Of a stretch of DNA of 64,000 bases, positions 16,512 through 25,890 are shown piece by piece. Source of the stretch: Sphingomonas sp. (GTDB taxonomy: Bacteria; Pseudomonadota; Alphaproteobacteria; Sphingomonadales; Sphingomonadaceae). Under the pieces are notes generated by a model. It was not told where the DNA came from. It was given only the letters and a program-made list of their open reading frames with translations, and did no database searches. The DNA is taken from assembly GCA_013001055.1 (NCBI GenBank), contig JABDNH010000003.1, forward strand, positions 1 to 64,000, written 5' to 3'. Position 1 is the stretch's first letter; every line of letters starts with the position of its first letter. The translations under genes were made by a program, and so were the position numbers.

Positions 16512-17219
16512 ATGCGTAAATTGTTCAAGCTGGCGCTGCCGGGCGCCGCAATGCTCGGGCTAACAGCCTGTGCAACCGGTTTTCCTGCCCAGGTCGAGCG
16601 CTTTGAAGCGATGCCCGCCCCGCAAGGCGAGTCGTTCGTTGTCGTCCCGATGAATCCGGAAGACGAAGGTGGCCTGCGGTTCTCGCGATATGCCGCGATG
16701 GTCGCCGATGAACTGGCTGATGAAGGCTATCGTCCCGCTGCCGAAGGCGAAGATCCCACGATGATCGTCCAGGTCGGCTATGGCGTCGATGAAGGTCGCG
16801 AACGTATCGTGCGCCGCCCGGGCGCATACAGCCCGTTCGATGTCCGTGCGCGCTACGGTTATTATGGCTTCTACGATCCGTGGTACCGCCTGCGTGCCCG
16901 CGACCCGTTCTATTGGTCGCGTCACCGTTATTATGGACGGCGCGCCAGCTTCTATTATGGTTGGGACGATCCGTTTTGGTACTCGCCTTGGGGCGAACCG
17001 CGCTTCCGTAGCTTCACTGAATATCAGTCGGAGCTGGAAGTCGACATCCGCCGCGCGGCGGACAACCAGCAAATCTTCGACGGTACCGCCAAGGCGCGTA
17101 GTCGCACCGATGATCTGGGGACGCTAGTGCCCAACCTTATCACTGCCATGTTCACCGATTTTCCCGGTAACAACGGCAAGCCGGTGAAGATCACGGTCAA
17201 GCCGGAGAAGGACGACTAA
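16512..17219 (+). CDS. DUF4136 lipoprotein with an aromatic-rich segment
   Basis: A lipoprotein signal ends in LTAC with the lipidated Cys at residue 20. The 235-residue protein matches the DUF4136 pattern: an N-terminal strand, FSRYAAMVADELADEGY, and a C-terminal half with ELEVDIRRAADNQQIFDGTAKARS. Between residues 115 and 160 about 20 of 46 residues are Tyr, Phe or Trp. The protein probably sits at the outer membrane; function is unknown. A good intrinsic terminator follows at 17246-17276, so it is likely monocistronic. Confidence 0.85.
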   Translation: MRKLFKLALPGAAMLGLTACATGFPAQVERFEAMPAPQGESFVVVPMNPEDEGGLRFSRYAAMVADELADEGYRPAAEGEDPTMIVQVGYGVDEGRERIVRRPGAYSPFDVRARYGYYGFYDPWYRLRARDPFYWSRHRYYGRRASFYYGWDDPFWYSPWGEPRFRSFTEYQSELEVDIRRAADNQQIFDGTAKARSRTDDLGTLVPNLITAMFTDFPGNNGKPVKITVKPEKDD

Positions 17220-17245
17220 TATTTCCCGAGAGCGTGGATAAGGAG

Positions 17246-17276
17246 GCCCGTCGGCTTGTGCTGGCGGGCTTCTTTT
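17246..17276 (+). terminator. Intrinsic terminator after the DUF4136 gene
   Basis: A 10-bp GC-rich stem (17246-17255 with 17260-17269, one wobble pair) with a TTGT loop is followed by TTCTTTT. It lies 27 nt past the stop codon. Confidence 0.85.
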
Positions 17277-17412
17277 ATGGCTCGAAGCTTTTTGCCGCAT
17301 CGAGCAGCGATTATCGCCTCATCGGCTTCCACCTCGCGGTCGGCAGCATCGGGCGCGCCGCGATTGTGAAGGGCACGGAACAATCACGGCCATTCGGCGC
17401 TTCTCGTAGCTG

Positions 17413-18816
17413 ATGGCATCACAACCTCATTTCCTGCGACTGATAGCATGGCTCGCAATGCTGATGTTCGCTGTTCCTGCCGCAGCGGCGTTGCCGATTG
17501 GCGATACCAGTGCGCCGCAAGAAGACACAGCAGCAGCGCCTGCACAAGCCATCGAAGACAGGCAGGACGAAGGCGCGGACGAGCGCATCGGCGAGCGTAT
17601 CAATGGGATTTTTGCCGAGCTTCCGGCCTTCGAAGACGTTACCGTGTCCGTCGAAGAGGGTGTCGTTTCGCTCTCCGGCACGGTGCCATCGCAGGTCGAC
17701 ATAGACCGCGCCGAGTCCATCGCCGGACGCGTCACCGGCGTGGTCACGGTGGAAAACGGTCTCGAGCGCGACGTGTCGGTCGACGGCGGTCTTGGCGGGC
17801 TGAAGTCCATTGGCGATCGCATCGATGGGATCATCGCCATGATTCCGCTGCTGGGCCTGGCCCTCGCTGTCGGCGCCATCATCGCTGTCGTCGGATACAT
17901 GATCGCCGGATTGAGCGGTCTGTGGCGCCGCATCATGCCCAACACGTTCCTCGCCGAACTGGTCGCAAGCGCTATCCGGTTCGTCGCGGTCGTTGGCGCG
18001 CTGCTGGTCGCGCTCGACATGCTCGGCGCGTCCACCATCATGGGCGCGGTCCTGGGCGGTGCGGGCATAATCGGTATCGCGCTGGGTTTTGCCATGCGCG
18101 ATACGGTGGAAAACTACGTCGCATCGCTGATGCTCTCGTTACGCCAACCCTTCCGCCCCAACGATCATGTCGTGATCGACGACATGGAAGGTCGTATCAT
18201 CCGCCTCACGAGCCGCGCGACGATCATGATGACCCTCGACGGCAATCACCTGCGCATACCCAACGGGCAGGTCTTCAAGGCAGTGATCGTCAACTACACC
18301 ACCAATCCGCAACGCCGCTTCGAGTTTGAAATGGGTATCGATGCCGACGACGACCCCAACGCCGCGCGCCAACTCGGACGCGATACGCTCCATGCGCTTC
18401 CCTTCGTCCTCAAGGATCCGGCACCCGAAGCACGCACCGAAGCCGTCGGCGACAGCAATATCGTGATCAAATTTCTCGCTTGGGTCGACCAGCGTGAGGC
18501 CGACTGGTTCAAGGCTCGCAGCCGAGCCATCGCCGCTGTGAAGACCGCGCTCGAGGAGGCAGGCTTCGGCCTGCCCGAGCCGATCTATCGCATCCGCTTC
18601 GATCCGCGCACCACGGCGCTGCCATTCGAAAACATCAGCGAAGGCGATGCCCGCAGCAGCGCGTCCGCAACCAAGTCAAAACCCGCCGCCGTAACGATCG
18701 CCGAAACCGACGAGGATGTCCGCCCCGACGATGAGATCGCGCAGATGGTGGAGGCCGAACGGGCAAGCGAGCCCGACGACAAGGACCTGCTCGATACGAA
18801 GCGGCCTGTGGAATAA
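17413..18816 (+). CDS. MscS-family mechanosensitive channel with N-terminal BON domain
   Basis: A signal peptide (about residues 1-25) is followed by a BON domain (about 57-120, VTVSVEEGVVSLSGTVPS). An MscS pore unit comes next: membrane segments near 140-165 and 180-205, and the pore helix GAGIIGIALGFAMRDTVENY with small residues. The cytoplasmic beta-domain (DHVVIDDMEGRI) and C-terminal alpha/beta domain are complete, with an acidic tail. MscS channels release solutes on hypo-osmotic shock. BON domains bind phospholipid or peptidoglycan-associated surfaces, so the fusion may tether the channel in the envelope. A bidirectional terminator follows. Confidence 0.9.
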   Translation: MASQPHFLRLIAWLAMLMFAVPAAAALPIGDTSAPQEDTAAAPAQAIEDRQDEGADERIGERINGIFAELPAFEDVTVSVEEGVVSLSGTVPSQVDIDRAESIAGRVTGVVTVENGLERDVSVDGGLGGLKSIGDRIDGIIAMIPLLGLALAVGAIIAVVGYMIAGLSGLWRRIMPNTFLAELVASAIRFVAVVGALLVALDMLGASTIMGAVLGGAGIIGIALGFAMRDTVENYVASLMLSLRQPFRPNDHVVIDDMEGRIIRLTSRATIMMTLDGNHLRIPNGQVFKAVIVNYTTNPQRRFEFEMGIDADDDPNAARQLGRDTLHALPFVLKDPAPEARTEAVGDSNIVIKFLAWVDQREADWFKARSRAIAAVKTALEEAGFGLPEPIYRIRFDPRTTALPFENISEGDARSSASATKSKPAAVTIAETDEDVRPDDEIAQMVEAERASEPDDKDLLDTKRPVE

Positions 18817-18849
18817 TCGAGCTCAACGCTGGTTGGGGCGACGATAAGA

Positions 18850-18885
18850 AAAGGCCCGTCGGCGGAAGCACGCCGGCGGGCCTTT
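18850..18885. terminator. Bidirectional terminator between mscS-like gene and dnaA
   Basis: A 15-bp stem (18850-18864 with 18871-18885, one wobble) has A residues on one side and T residues on the other, so it can end transcripts from both convergent genes. Confidence 0.88.
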
Positions 18886-18916
18886 CCATACGCGCCAGTT
18901 GGGGACTGGACCCGTG

Positions 18917-20338
18917 CTAGCCTTCCAGCTGTCGCTGGAGCAGGCGAATATCGGCATCAAGCTCGGCATCGGCAGCGCGTAACCGCTCGATCTGCTTGAC
19001 GGCATGAATGACAGTCGTGTGGTCGCGTCCACCGAAGCGTCGACCAATGTCGGGCAGCGACTTGGGCGTCAGCTGTTTCGACAGATACATGGCAACCTGG
19101 CGCGGTCGGGCGATATCGCGCGACCGGCGCGCGCTCGTCATCTCGGCCTTGCGGATGCGGAAATGTTCGGCGACCTGAGTCTGGATTTCGTCGACCGAGA
19201 TGCGGCGCTGGTTGGCGCGCAGTACGTTCGCCAGCACTTCTTCGACGAAGGGCACATCAATGTCGCGGCCCGTCATCATCGCATAGGCGGCGATGCGGTT
19301 GAGCGCACCTTCGAGTTCACGGATCGAATTGGTGATGCGCCGCGCGAGGAATTCGACAACGTCTTCGGGCATCTCGACACCCGGGAGCGCATCCAGCTTC
19401 GCATTGATGATGTTGAGGCGCAGCTCATAATCGGCCGGGTTGATGTCGGCCACGAGGCCCCAGCTCAAACGCGAAAGGATGCGCGGCGCAATGCCATCGA
19501 GATCCTGCGGCGCACGATCCGACGTGATCACCAAGCGGCGGCCCGCCGTGATGATCTCGTTCATCGTGTGGAAGAATTCCTCTTGCGTCGAATCCTTGCC
19601 AGCAATGAACTGCACATCGTCAATCAGGAGAAGGTCGGCGCTGCGGAGGCGATGCTTGAAGCCGATCGTGTCGTTTTCGCGAAGCGCGCGGATGAACTCG
19701 ACCATGAACTTCTCGGCCGACATGGAGACGACCTTGGCGCTCGGATTGGCCTCGAGGAAGGCCTGGCCGATCGCGTGCAACAGGTGCGTCTTGCCCCGGC
19801 CGGTGCCGCCATGGATAAACAGCGGGTTGAAGCTGACACGCTCCGCATTGGCCAGCGTCTGCGCGGCGGTTGCCGCAACCTCGTTGGCCTTACCCACAAC
19901 GAATGTTTCGAAGCGGTAACGGGGGTCGAAATTGGGCGCGGAAGGGTCACGCTTGCCGCCCGCGCTCGCAGCGTTGGCTGCTTGCGCAGCCGGTGGCGTG
20001 TCCTCGAGAACTAATAAGGGAGAAGGTCGGGGCGCTTCGGCCGACGCGATGATCTTCACCGACTTTACGATCGGCAACAAGGATGTCCAGGCCAACTGCA
20101 ATCGGTCGCCGAAATGGCTCTTCACCCAGTCGGCCATGAACTGGCTCGGCATGGCGATTTCCAGTTCGCCTGCGTCGGCGTCGAACAGTCCAAGTTTGGC
20201 GGGTTTGAGCCATCCGTCGAAGGCGCGCGCACCACAATCGCGGCGAAGGTTGATGCGAATCTGTTCCCAAGCCGCATCGAGCGGACGGGTTTTCGCTTCT
20301 TCCTCGAGATTGCGCACAGCGTCACCCTTGCCTTGCAC
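18917..20338 (-). CDS. dnaA: Chromosomal replication initiator DnaA
   Basis: DnaA binds and melts the replication origin. The 473-residue protein has the N-terminal DnaB-interaction domain (about 15-80) and a linker. The AAA+ domain has Walker A GGTGRGKTHLL and Walker B LLLIDDVQF, and the C-terminal DNA-binding domain carries the signature GGRDHTTVIHAV. The GTG at 20338 has GGAGG 9 nt upstream, which decides the start. The upstream region carries a repeat array described separately. Confidence 0.97.
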   Translation of the reverse strand: MQGKGDAVRNLEEEAKTRPLDAAWEQIRINLRRDCGARAFDGWLKPAKLGLFDADAGELEIAMPSQFMADWVKSHFGDRLQLAWTSLLPIVKSVKIIASAEAPRPSPLLVLEDTPPAAQAANAASAGGKRDPSAPNFDPRYRFETFVVGKANEVAATAAQTLANAERVSFNPLFIHGGTGRGKTHLLHAIGQAFLEANPSAKVVSMSAEKFMVEFIRALRENDTIGFKHRLRSADLLLIDDVQFIAGKDSTQEEFFHTMNEIITAGRRLVITSDRAPQDLDGIAPRILSRLSWGLVADINPADYELRLNIINAKLDALPGVEMPEDVVEFLARRITNSIRELEGALNRIAAYAMMTGRDIDVPFVEEVLANVLRANQRRISVDEIQTQVAEHFRIRKAEMTSARRSRDIARPRQVAMYLSKQLTPKSLPDIGRRFGGRDHTTVIHAVKQIERLRAADAELDADIRLLQRQLEG

Positions 20339-20671
20339 TGGCTCGCGCCTCCTTCAGAACATGGTTACAGACAAAGCTTCTCTGTTACGCGCAGCACATT
20401 GCTGCGGCGCCCGTGGCCGTCCGCTCTGTCTTGCCCCCCGGGGCGGAATCGCGCCCGGAACGTTATTAATAAGTAGAGCCGGCGGCGTGGCGCAAGGCAG
20501 AAATTTTCATAAACATGAAATAAACAGGCTTGACAGCGGAAGACTGCGAAAAATTGAATTTTTCCTGCTTTTCCGCGCTTTTCCTGAAGGAGCCGGAATT
20601 GCCGCCGGTGCGAATCGCGGATTTCTTTGACTTTTTTCCGCAACGTGTTTGAAACGATTCAAAGCCGCACG
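20339..20671. other. dnaA upstream region, AT-rich, with short repeats
   Basis: The 333 bases between dnaA and the rpsT terminator contain no gene I can support. Features seen are a perfect 10-bp palindrome TTATTAATAA (20463-20472) within the likely dnaA promoter, and an inverted pair GAAAAAT/ATTTTTC (20548-20564). There are also four copies of TTTTCC(T/G) followed by a G- or C-rich pair, at 20560, 20569, 20579 and 20634. I found no exact TTATCCACA DnaA box by eye. It may be the dnaA control region and possibly part of the origin. Confidence 0.45.
20466..20495 (-). promoter_or_regulatory. Candidate dnaA promoter
   Basis: On the minus strand TTGCGC (20490-20495) and TATTAA (20466-20471) are 18 nt apart, giving a leader of roughly 120 nt to the dnaA GTG. 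The -10 box sits in the 20463-20472 palindrome. Confidence 0.35.
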
Positions 20672-20700
20672 AAAAAAGGCCGCCAAAAAACTTGGCGGCC
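20672..20700 (-). terminator. Intrinsic terminator of rpsT
   Basis: On the minus strand a 9-bp stem (20692-20700 with 20678-20686) with a 5-nt loop is followed by six T residues. It lies 48 nt after the rpsT stop codon. Confidence 0.9.
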
Positions 20701-20748
20701 CAATCGAATGTATCGAAACGAAACGCGGCCCGGCCGATCCCCAGCGAT

Positions 20749-21012
20749 CTAGCCGAGTGCGTTCACGCGCTTCGAAAGACGGCTCATTTTGCGCGCCGCC
20801 GTATTCTTGTGCATGACACCCTTGGCGACGCCGCGGGCGATTTCCGGCTGCGCGTCCTGGAGCGCCTTTTCGGCGTCGGCCTTCTTGCCACCGGCAATCG
20901 CGGTCTCGACGGCCTTGATGAACGTGCGAATGCGGCTGACGCGCGCAGTGTTCACGTCGGTGCGACGTGCGTTGCGTCGAATGCGCTTCTTTGCTTGCGG
21001 CGTATTCGCCAT
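20749..21012 (-). CDS. rpsT: 30S ribosomal protein S20
   Basis: This 87-residue basic protein begins [21 protein letters not shown] and ends with [19 protein letters not shown], both diagnostic of S20, which binds 16S rRNA. It is followed by its own terminator and lies between mutM and dnaA, all on the minus strand. Confidence 0.97.
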   Translation of the reverse strand: MANTPQAKKRIRRNARRTDVNTARVSRIRTFIKAVETAIAGGKKADAEKALQDAQPEIARGVAKGVMHKNTAARKMSRLSKRVNALG

Positions 21013-21121
21013 AAAACTGACCTCAACTGTCTAAATTCAAATAGAAAACGGCGCGAGCAGCAAGTGCGCTCCGCGCCTTCGTGGCGCTCCCTTACTCAAG
21101 AGGGCCATGCCCGTCAAGCAA

Positions 21122-21928
21122 TCAGCGCTGGCAGGCCCCACAATAAAAGGTAGAGCGTCCGCCCTGCACCCGCCGCCGGACCGGCGCACCGCAACCATGG
21201 CAATCAGCGCCTTCTCGCCCATAGACGTCGAACTTTTTCGAAAAATAGCCTAAATCGCCATCGGGCTGGGCATAATCGCGTAGTGTCGATCCGCCTGCCT
21301 CGATCGCCTCGTTCAGCACATCACCGATAGCGACCGCCAGCTTTTCAAGCCGCGCTTTGCCGACTGATCCTGCCTTGCGTCCCGGCGCGATGCCGCTGCG
21401 ATATAGCGCCTCGCACACATAGATGTTGCCAAGGCCGGCAATCACCCGCTGGTCAAGCAGCGCCAGCTTGATTGCGGTGCCCTTGCCTTTCAGGCGCCCG
21501 GCCAATTCCCTGGGATCGACCGCCGGCAATGGCTCGGGTCCCAAGTCGATGAAGCCGGCAAAGTCTTCGCCCTTCGCCACCAGGTCGACCGAGCCGAAAC
21601 GCCGCGGATCATTAAGCGCCATCACCCTCCCCTCGTCCGTCTCGAGGACGAGGTGATCATGCTTGTCGAGTGCATCCGCGTCGATCCGCCAGCGCCCCGA
21701 CATGCCCAGGTGGAAAATCATCGTATCATTGCGGTCCGTATGGATAAGCCCGTATTTCGCCCGTCGCGTCAGGCCGGTAACCGTCGCACCCGTCATTCGC
21801 TGTCCCAGATCTTGCGGGAACGGTCGTCGCAGATCGGGCCGCCGCACGGTGACGCGGCTTATCCGGCGACCGTCCAGCACCTGTGCAAGACCGCGTACAG
21901 TCGTCTCGACTTCGGGAAGTTCGGGCAT
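21122..21928 (-). CDS. mutM: Formamidopyrimidine-DNA glycosylase
   Basis: MutM excises 8-oxoguanine and formamidopyrimidines. PELPEVE at the start gives the catalytic N-terminal proline and glutamate. RRAKYGLI contains the conserved lysine near residue 57. The C-terminal zinc finger is CHGCG with YCGACQR. The 268 residues are complete. The gene is divergent from ubiE with 56 nt between. Confidence 0.97.
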   Translation of the reverse strand: MPELPEVETTVRGLAQVLDGRRISRVTVRRPDLRRPFPQDLGQRMTGATVTGLTRRAKYGLIHTDRNDTMIFHLGMSGRWRIDADALDKHDHLVLETDEGRVMALNDPRRFGSVDLVAKGEDFAGFIDLGPEPLPAVDPRELAGRLKGKGTAIKLALLDQRVIAGLGNIYVCEALYRSGIAPGRKAGSVGKARLEKLAVAIGDVLNEAIEAGGSTLRDYAQPDGDLGYFSKKFDVYGREGADCHGCGAPVRRRVQGGRSTFYCGACQR

Positions 21929-21984
21929 GGCATGGACGTAAGGGGCGTTTGCCTTGCCGCCAACCCCTGCTATCGGCCTTGGCC

Positions 21985-22716
21985 ATGAGCGATAAAGTGC
22001 ACTTTGGCGACGAAGTCGTCACGCCGGCGGAAAAGACCCGCAAGGTAGGCGGCGTATTCAGTTCGGTTGCCTCCAACTACGATATCATGAACGACCTGAT
22101 GAGCGGGGGCATGCACCGGCTGTGGAAGGACCGCTTTGTCGCCAAGGTCCAACCACGCGCCGGCGAACGCATTCTCGATGTCGCGGGCGGAACGGGCGAC
22201 ATCGCTTTTCGTATGGCCAGGCGCGGCGCTGATATCGTCGTTACCGACATCAACCCCGACATGCTCAAGGTCGGGATGGAACGCGCCGAAAGAAGCGGCG
22301 TCGAACGCCTCACGTGGCAAGTCGAAAATGCTGAAAGACTCACTTTGGATGATGGCAGCTTCGACGCTTACACGATCGCCTTTGGCATTCGGAACGTCAC
22401 CGATATTCCCGCTGCTCTTCGCGAAGCGCATCGCGTCCTCAAGCGCGGCGGCCGCTTTTATTGCCTCGAATTTTCGACCAGCGAATGGCCAGGCTTCGGC
22501 AAGGCGTACGAGCTCTATTCGGAAAATATGATCCCGAAAATCGGCAAGGCGATCGCCAATGATGAAGACAGCTATCGCTACCTTGTCGAATCGATCCGTC
22601 GCTTCCCGCGCATGGCCGAATTCGAAGAGATGGTCGGCGAGGCCGGCTTCTCGCAGACTTCGCACGAACCGATCCTCGGCGGCCTCGTGGCGATCCATTC
22701 GGGCTGGAAAGTGTGA
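21985..22716 (+). CDS. ubiE: Demethylmenaquinone/2-methoxy-polyprenyl-benzoquinol methyltransferase
   Basis: UbiE is the C-methyltransferase of ubiquinone synthesis. MSDKVHFGDEVV at 21985 is the family start (243 residues). The SAM-binding motif LDVAGGTGDIAFR and the family signatures NYDIMNDLMSGGMHRLWK and FGIRNVTDI are present. It is coupled to ubiB by a 4-nt overlap (GTGA). Confidence 0.97.
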   Translation: MSDKVHFGDEVVTPAEKTRKVGGVFSSVASNYDIMNDLMSGGMHRLWKDRFVAKVQPRAGERILDVAGGTGDIAFRMARRGADIVVTDINPDMLKVGMERAERSGVERLTWQVENAERLTLDDGSFDAYTIAFGIRNVTDIPAALREAHRVLKRGGRFYCLEFSTSEWPGFGKAYELYSENMIPKIGKAIANDEDSYRYLVESIRRFPRMAEFEEMVGEAGFSQTSHEPILGGLVAIHSGWKV

Positions 22717-24245
22717 CCTCAGCGACCACGCACACCTGGCGCCTCCTCAAGTGGGGACGAACGCTGGCGCGACATGGCGCGTTGAAGGGGATCGAGAACG
22801 ATCCCCTCACCCCGCCGGCATTTCGCCGCCTGTGCCGGATCGCGCGGTTTGGCGCCTTCACGCCCGAAAGGCCTGACTATGCCGCCGCGCTGCAGGAAAT
22901 CGGTCCCGCCGCGATCAAGTTGGGGCAAGCCCTTGCCACTCGTCCAGACCTGGTGGGTGAAGAGGCCGCGCAAAATCTTCTGCGCCTGCAAGACGATCTC
23001 CCCCCGGCGCCCTTCGCCGATATCAAGCGCGCTGTAGAAACGGCGCTCGACGGCAGCATCGAGAGTTTCTTCTCCGAGTTTGCCGAAACGCCCGTCGGTG
23101 CAGCCTCGATCGCGCAAGTCCACCGCGCCAGGACCACCGACGGACGCGAAGTTGCCGTGAAAGTGCTGCGTCCGGGCATCGAGGAAATCCTCGAAGACGC
23201 AATCGAAACATATGAGTGGGCCGCCGCTCATGTCGAAACACTGGGCGGCGAGGCCGAACGCCTGCGCCCGCGCCAGGTCATCGCCTATTTCAAGCAGTGG
23301 ACCCGCCGCGAGCTCGACCTCCAGCGCGAGGCGGCGTCGGCCTCCGAACTGCGCGACAATATGGTTGCCGAGCCCGGCTTCTATGTCCCCGAAATCGATT
23401 GGAGCCGTACGGCGCGGCGCGTCCTCACGATGGAATGGCTCAATGGCGTCAAGCTGACCAAGCGCGACCAGGTCGTTGCCGAAGGTCACGACCCCAAAGC
23501 GTTGGCCGCCATTCTCGTTCGGGCTTTCTTGCGCCAAGCCGTCGTCGACGGATTTTTCCATGCCGATCTCCACCAGGGCAACCTCTTCGCGCTGCCCGAT
23601 GGTCGGCTCGCCGCAGTCGATTTCGGGATCATGGGGCGGATCAACCGGCAAGCGCGTCTCTGGCTCGCGGAGATCCTGCACGGCCTTATCACCGGCAATT
23701 ACCGGCGCGTCGCCGAGATTCATTTCGAGGCACAATATGTGCCCGCGCATCACAACGTAGGCGAGTTCGCTACCGCTCTTCGCGCCGTGGGCGAACCCAT
23801 GCGCGGGCTACCGGTAAAAGAAATAAGCGTGGGGCGCATGCTTGAAGGGCTGTTCGCCATTACGCGCGATTTCGACATGGTAACGCAGCCCCATCTTCTT
23901 CTGCTGCAAAAGACCATGGTGATGGAGGAAGGGGTCGCCACCGCGCTCGATCCCGATATCAACATGTGGGAAGCGGCCGAGCCTTTTCTCGCCCAATGGT
24001 CGCGCACCGAGCTCGGGCCCGAAACGGCGCTTGCCGACAGGATCAACGACACGATCGCTACGCTTCTCAAGTTGCCAAGACTTATCGACAAGATCGATGC
24101 CAGCTATCCCGAGCCGGGTGCTGCCCCGCCGCCGCCGCCCTTGCCCGAGGTCAAACTGATCGAACGACCAAGTTGGGGCGGCTACGCCATCGTCGCGATC
24201 CTGGCCGCGGGCGCGGGCGCGCTGGCGATGTGGGGGCTTACCTGA
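22713..24245 (+). CDS. ubiB: UbiB-family atypical kinase for ubiquinone synthesis
   Basis: The 510-residue protein has the UbiB KxGQ motif (AIKLGQALATRPDLV), the alanine-rich nucleotide loop (GAASIAQVHRA), the lysine in VAVKVLRPGI, and the FHADLHQGNLF and VDFGIMG catalytic and metal motifs. A C-terminal hydrophobic anchor (about 490-508) places it at the inner membrane. UbiB proteins are ATPases that help extract or mobilise ubiquinone precursors. The GTG start overlaps ubiE, and the stop overlaps the coaBC ATG by one base. Confidence 0.95.
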   Translation: MTSATTHTWRLLKWGRTLARHGALKGIENDPLTPPAFRRLCRIARFGAFTPERPDYAAALQEIGPAAIKLGQALATRPDLVGEEAAQNLLRLQDDLPPAPFADIKRAVETALDGSIESFFSEFAETPVGAASIAQVHRARTTDGREVAVKVLRPGIEEILEDAIETYEWAAAHVETLGGEAERLRPRQVIAYFKQWTRRELDLQREAASASELRDNMVAEPGFYVPEIDWSRTARRVLTMEWLNGVKLTKRDQVVAEGHDPKALAAILVRAFLRQAVVDGFFHADLHQGNLFALPDGRLAAVDFGIMGRINRQARLWLAEILHGLITGNYRRVAEIHFEAQYVPAHHNVGEFATALRAVGEPMRGLPVKEISVGRMLEGLFAITRDFDMVTQPHLLLLQKTMVMEEGVATALDPDINMWEAAEPFLAQWSRTELGPETALADRINDTIATLLKLPRLIDKIDASYPEPGAAPPPPPLPEVKLIERPSWGGYAIVAILAAGAGALAMWGLT

Positions 24246-25450
24246 TGGCGCGCATCCTGCTCATCATCGGCGGCGGCATTGCGGCGTACAAGGCCGCCGA
24301 ATTGGTCCGCCATGCGCGCAAGGCCGGACATGAGGTGACGCCGGTCCTCACCGACGGCGCGCAGCATTTCGTCACCCCGATGAGCTTGGCTGCGCTGGCC
24401 GAAAGCCCGGTCTACACGTCGCTGTGGGATCTCAAGGACGAGGTGGAGATGGGACATATCGAGCTGTCGCGTGCGGCCGATCATGTACTTGTCTGCCCCG
24501 CAACGGCCGATCTCATCGCCAAGATGGCGGCGGGCCTCGCCACCGATCTTGCCACGACGCTGCTGCTCGCCACCGACAAGCCAGTTACCGTCGCGCCCGC
24601 GATGAACGTGAAGATGTGGCAGCATCCCGCCACGCAGCGCAACATCGCGCAGCTTCGCGCCGACGGCATCACGGTGCTGGATCCCGATGAAGGCCCGATG
24701 GCCTGCGGCGAGTTCGGCCCCGGCCGCCTGCCCGATCCCGAAGCCATCCTCGCCGCGCTGCCGCTGGACAGCGCCACCACCGCGCCGCTCGCAGGCGCCG
24801 AGGGCTCGCTTACTGGCAAGCATGTCCTCGTCACCGCAGGCCCGACGCATGAACCGATCGATCCCGTTCGCGTGATCGCCAACAAAAGCTCGGGCAAGCA
24901 GGGTTTTGCCATCGCGCAGGCCGCCGCCCAAGCGGGCGCGCGCGTGACGCTTATTGCCGGCCCCGTCAGCCTGCCCACGCCTTTCGGCGTCTCGCGCATC
25001 GATGTCACCACCGCGCAGGAAATGCACGATGCCGTCATGACGTCACTTCCCGCCGATGTTGCGGTGATGGTCGCGGCAGTCGCCGACTGGCGCCCCCAGC
25101 CCAGCGACAAGAAGCTGAAAAAGGGTGATGGCCCGCTCGACCTCAAGTTTAGCAAGAACCCTGACATCCTCGCCGCGCTCGGCGATCATCCCGACCGCCC
25201 CGGCCTCCTCATCGGCTTTGCCGCCGAGACCGATGACGTGATCGAAAACGCCAAAGGCAAGCGCGAGCGCAAGAAGGCCGACTGGATCGTCGCCAACGAC
25301 GTTTCAGGCCCGCCTGGAGAGAGTGTGATGGGCGGCGATCACAACACCATCCACCTCGTCTCCGCCGACGGCGTGGACGATTGGGAAGAGGCAACAAAAC
25401 ATGCTGTTGCCCAGAAACTTATCGACAGGATTTCAGAAGAATTCTCATGA
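24245..25450 (+). CDS. coaBC: Bifunctional phosphopantothenoylcysteine decarboxylase/synthetase
   Basis: CoaBC makes 4'-phosphopantetheine precursors for coenzyme A. The N-terminal flavodoxin-like CoaC part has [17 protein letters not shown], the APAMN motif and the catalytic loop [11 protein letters not shown]. The CoaB part has [24 protein letters not shown]-like [17 protein letters not shown] and GFAAETDD. Its 401 residues are normal. It overlaps dut by 4 nt. Confidence 0.96.
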   Translation: MARILLIIGGGIAAYKAAELVRHARKAGHEVTPVLTDGAQHFVTPMSLAALAESPVYTSLWDLKDEVEMGHIELSRAADHVLVCPATADLIAKMAAGLATDLATTLLLATDKPVTVAPAMNVKMWQHPATQRNIAQLRADGITVLDPDEGPMACGEFGPGRLPDPEAILAALPLDSATTAPLAGAEGSLTGKHVLVTAGPTHEPIDPVRVIANKSSGKQGFAIAQAAAQAGARVTLIAGPVSLPTPFGVSRIDVTTAQEMHDAVMTSLPADVAVMVAAVADWRPQPSDKKLKKGDGPLDLKFSKNPDILAALGDHPDRPGLLIGFAAETDDVIENAKGKRERKKADWIVANDVSGPPGESVMGGDHNTIHLVSADGVDDWEEATKHAVAQKLIDRISEEFS

Positions 25451-25890
25451 CCATTTCGATCCAGCTTGCCCGTCTCCCCCATGGTGAAGGCCTGCCGCTT
25501 CCCGCCTATGCCTCCAAGGGCGCCGCGGGCATGGATGTCGTTGCCGCTGAAAACGTGACGATCCGGCCCGGACGCCGGCACGCGGTCGCCACCGGTTTCC
25601 GTGTCGCCATTCCCGAAGGCTATGAAATCCAGGTGCGTCCGCGCTCGGGCCTCGCCTTCAAGCACGGCATTACCGTGCCCAACACGCCCGGCACGATCGA
25701 CAGCGACTATCGCGGCGAATTGAAAGTCCTCCTCATCAATCACGGGCCCGCCGATTTCGAAGTAAAACGCGGCGAACGCATCGCCCAGCTCGTCCCAGCC
25801 GCCGTCACGCTCGCGCGCTTCGCCGAAGTCGAAGAGCTCGACGATACCGACCGCGGCGCGGGAGGCTTTGGCAGCACCGGCACCAAGTGA
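25447..25890 (+). CDS. dut: dUTP diphosphatase
   Basis: The trimeric dUTPase prevents uracil incorporation and supplies d[13 protein letters not shown] is the chosen start (147 residues). All five motifs are visible: [23 protein letters not shown] (catalytic Asp), RGERIAQLV and the C-terminal [10 protein letters not shown]. The coaBC-dut pair is common in alphaproteobacteria. It overlaps the next gene by 4 nt. Confidence 0.97.
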   Translation: MTISIQLARLPHGEGLPLPAYASKGAAGMDVVAAENVTIRPGRRHAVATGFRVAIPEGYEIQVRPRSGLAFKHGITVPNTPGTIDSDYRGELKVLLINHGPADFEVKRGERIAQLVPAAVTLARFAEVEELDDTDRGAGGFGSTGTK

